A stretch of DNA of 13,444 bases from JBJXHC01 sp046160825 (GTDB lineage Bacteria > Bacteroidota > Ignavibacteria > UBA10030 > UBA6906): the NCBI GenBank assembly GCA_046160825.1, contig JBJXHC010000127.1:1-13444 (forward strand). Direction: 5' to 3'. The notes under the pieces are model-generated. The model was not told where the DNA came from. It worked only from the letters and a program-made list of their open reading frames with translations, and searched no databases. Below, piece after piece: positions 13,062 through 13,444 of this stretch (position 1 is its first letter; every line of letters begins with the position of its first letter). Both the position numbers and the translations under genes were made by a program.

Positions 13062-13444
13062 CGATACAGTCTTCGGATGCCAACCGGTTCTTTACCATCT
13101 CCAATCTCCTCAGTATCAGTCGGGGACTTCTCGCAATCCCATTTATGATGGTGATGCTTGTCCCGTCTCCACCATCCCGCCCTTGGGCTGCGGCGATTAT
13201 GATTCTCGCTGCCATCACCGACAAACTTGACGGCGCCTTTGCCCGAAAATTTCATCAGGCCACGGAATGGGGAAAAATCCTGGACCCGATTGCCGACAAG
13301 GTCGCGGTTGCGTCTGTGGTGATTTCGTTGCTCGTACTGAAGGAAATTCCCCTATGGTTCGTCAGTGTTGTCCTGGGCCGGGACATATTGATCTTCCTTG
13401 GTGGAATGTATGTGAAAGCAAAAAAGAACATTGTCCTTTCTTCG
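13058..13444 (+). CDS. CDP-alcohol phosphatidyltransferase, PgsA-like (3' partial)
   Basis: Members of this integral membrane family transfer a phosphatidyl group from CDP-diacylglycerol to an alcohol; glycerol-3-phosphate (PgsA) is the most likely acceptor here. The 129 visible codons start VTIQSSDANRFFTISNLLSI. The full family signature is present: D55-x2-D58-G59-x2-A62-R63-x8-G72-x3-D76-x3-D80, within TDKLDGAFARKF and WGKILDPIADK. Hydrophobic stretches before (about 23-53) and after (about 83-115) the motif fit membrane helices. The start is GTG at 13058, whose GTGA overlaps the purF stop by four bases, which suggests translational coupling; AGGA lies at 13042-13045. The gene runs off the right edge, so the C-terminal helices are missing. 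Substrate specificity (PgsA, cardiolipin or phosphatidylinositol-type synthase) cannot be settled from this part. Confidence 0.88.
   Translation, partial: MTIQSSDANRFFTISNLLSISRGLLAIPFMMVMLVPSPPSRPWAAAIMILAAITDKLDGAFARKFHQATEWGKILDPIADKVAVASVVISLLVLKEIPLWFVSVVLGRDILIFLGGMYVKAKKNIVLSS

Noticed and set aside
1..13444. Mobile elements, CRISPR arrays, toxin-antitoxin or defence genes
   Set aside because: I looked for transposase or integrase motifs, regularly spaced repeats and small paired genes on both strands and saw none.

Overview
This window reads as an ordinary chromosomal stretch from a free-living bacterium. All genes are on the plus strand, GC is near 50% by eye, and I see no insertion sequence, phage gene, CRISPR array or transfer RNA. 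The closest match I can suggest is the Bacteroidota/Chlorobiota/Ignavibacteria side of the tree. The reasons are the PheS variant (a CxxC-x4-CxxC cluster followed by ILGCGMVDPNV), the order pheT / coiled-coil gene / zapA / 6S-like RNA / rny, RNase Y as a decay nuclease, and a single secreted beta-barrel protein. The two best promoters are of the ordinary -35/-10 type rather than the TTTG/TAnnTTTG type of classical Bacteroidetes, so a Chlorobi- or Ignavibacteria-like host fits better than Bacteroides. This assignment is inference.

Layout. Bases 1-1147 carry the translation operon infC (5' end cut off), rpmI and rplT, with a hairpin between the two ribosomal protein genes. A terminator-like hairpin (1158-1218) separates it from pheS-pheT (1241-4687), the two subunits of phenylalanyl-tRNA synthetase. 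Next come a small TTG-started coiled-coil gene and zapA (4713-5418), probably cell-division proteins. The 374-base gap 5419-5792 is not empty: 5534-5715 can close into a rod-like structure of about 180 nt that I interpret as 6S RNA, with a second folded element just upstream. RNase Y (rny) and dephospho-CoA kinase (coaE) follow, up to 8060.

A 326-base gap (8061-8386) ends in a near-consensus promoter that drives a signal-peptide-bearing outer-membrane beta-barrel protein, closed by a strong intrinsic terminator at 9823-9851. Then come nadB (L-aspartate oxidase, NAD synthesis), purF (first committed step of purine synthesis, with its own probable promoter) and, overlapping purF by four bases, the start of a CDP-alcohol phosphatidyltransferase gene that runs off the window.

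The genes cover translation (IF3, L35, L20, PheRS), cell division (ZapA and possible partner), transcription control and RNA decay (6S RNA, RNase Y), cofactor synthesis (CoA, NAD), purines and phospholipids. I found no clear new biological system. The items most worth a second look are the zapA-rny intergenic RNA region, the small coiled-coil gene before zapA, and the promoter-like element nested inside the terminator loop before pheS.
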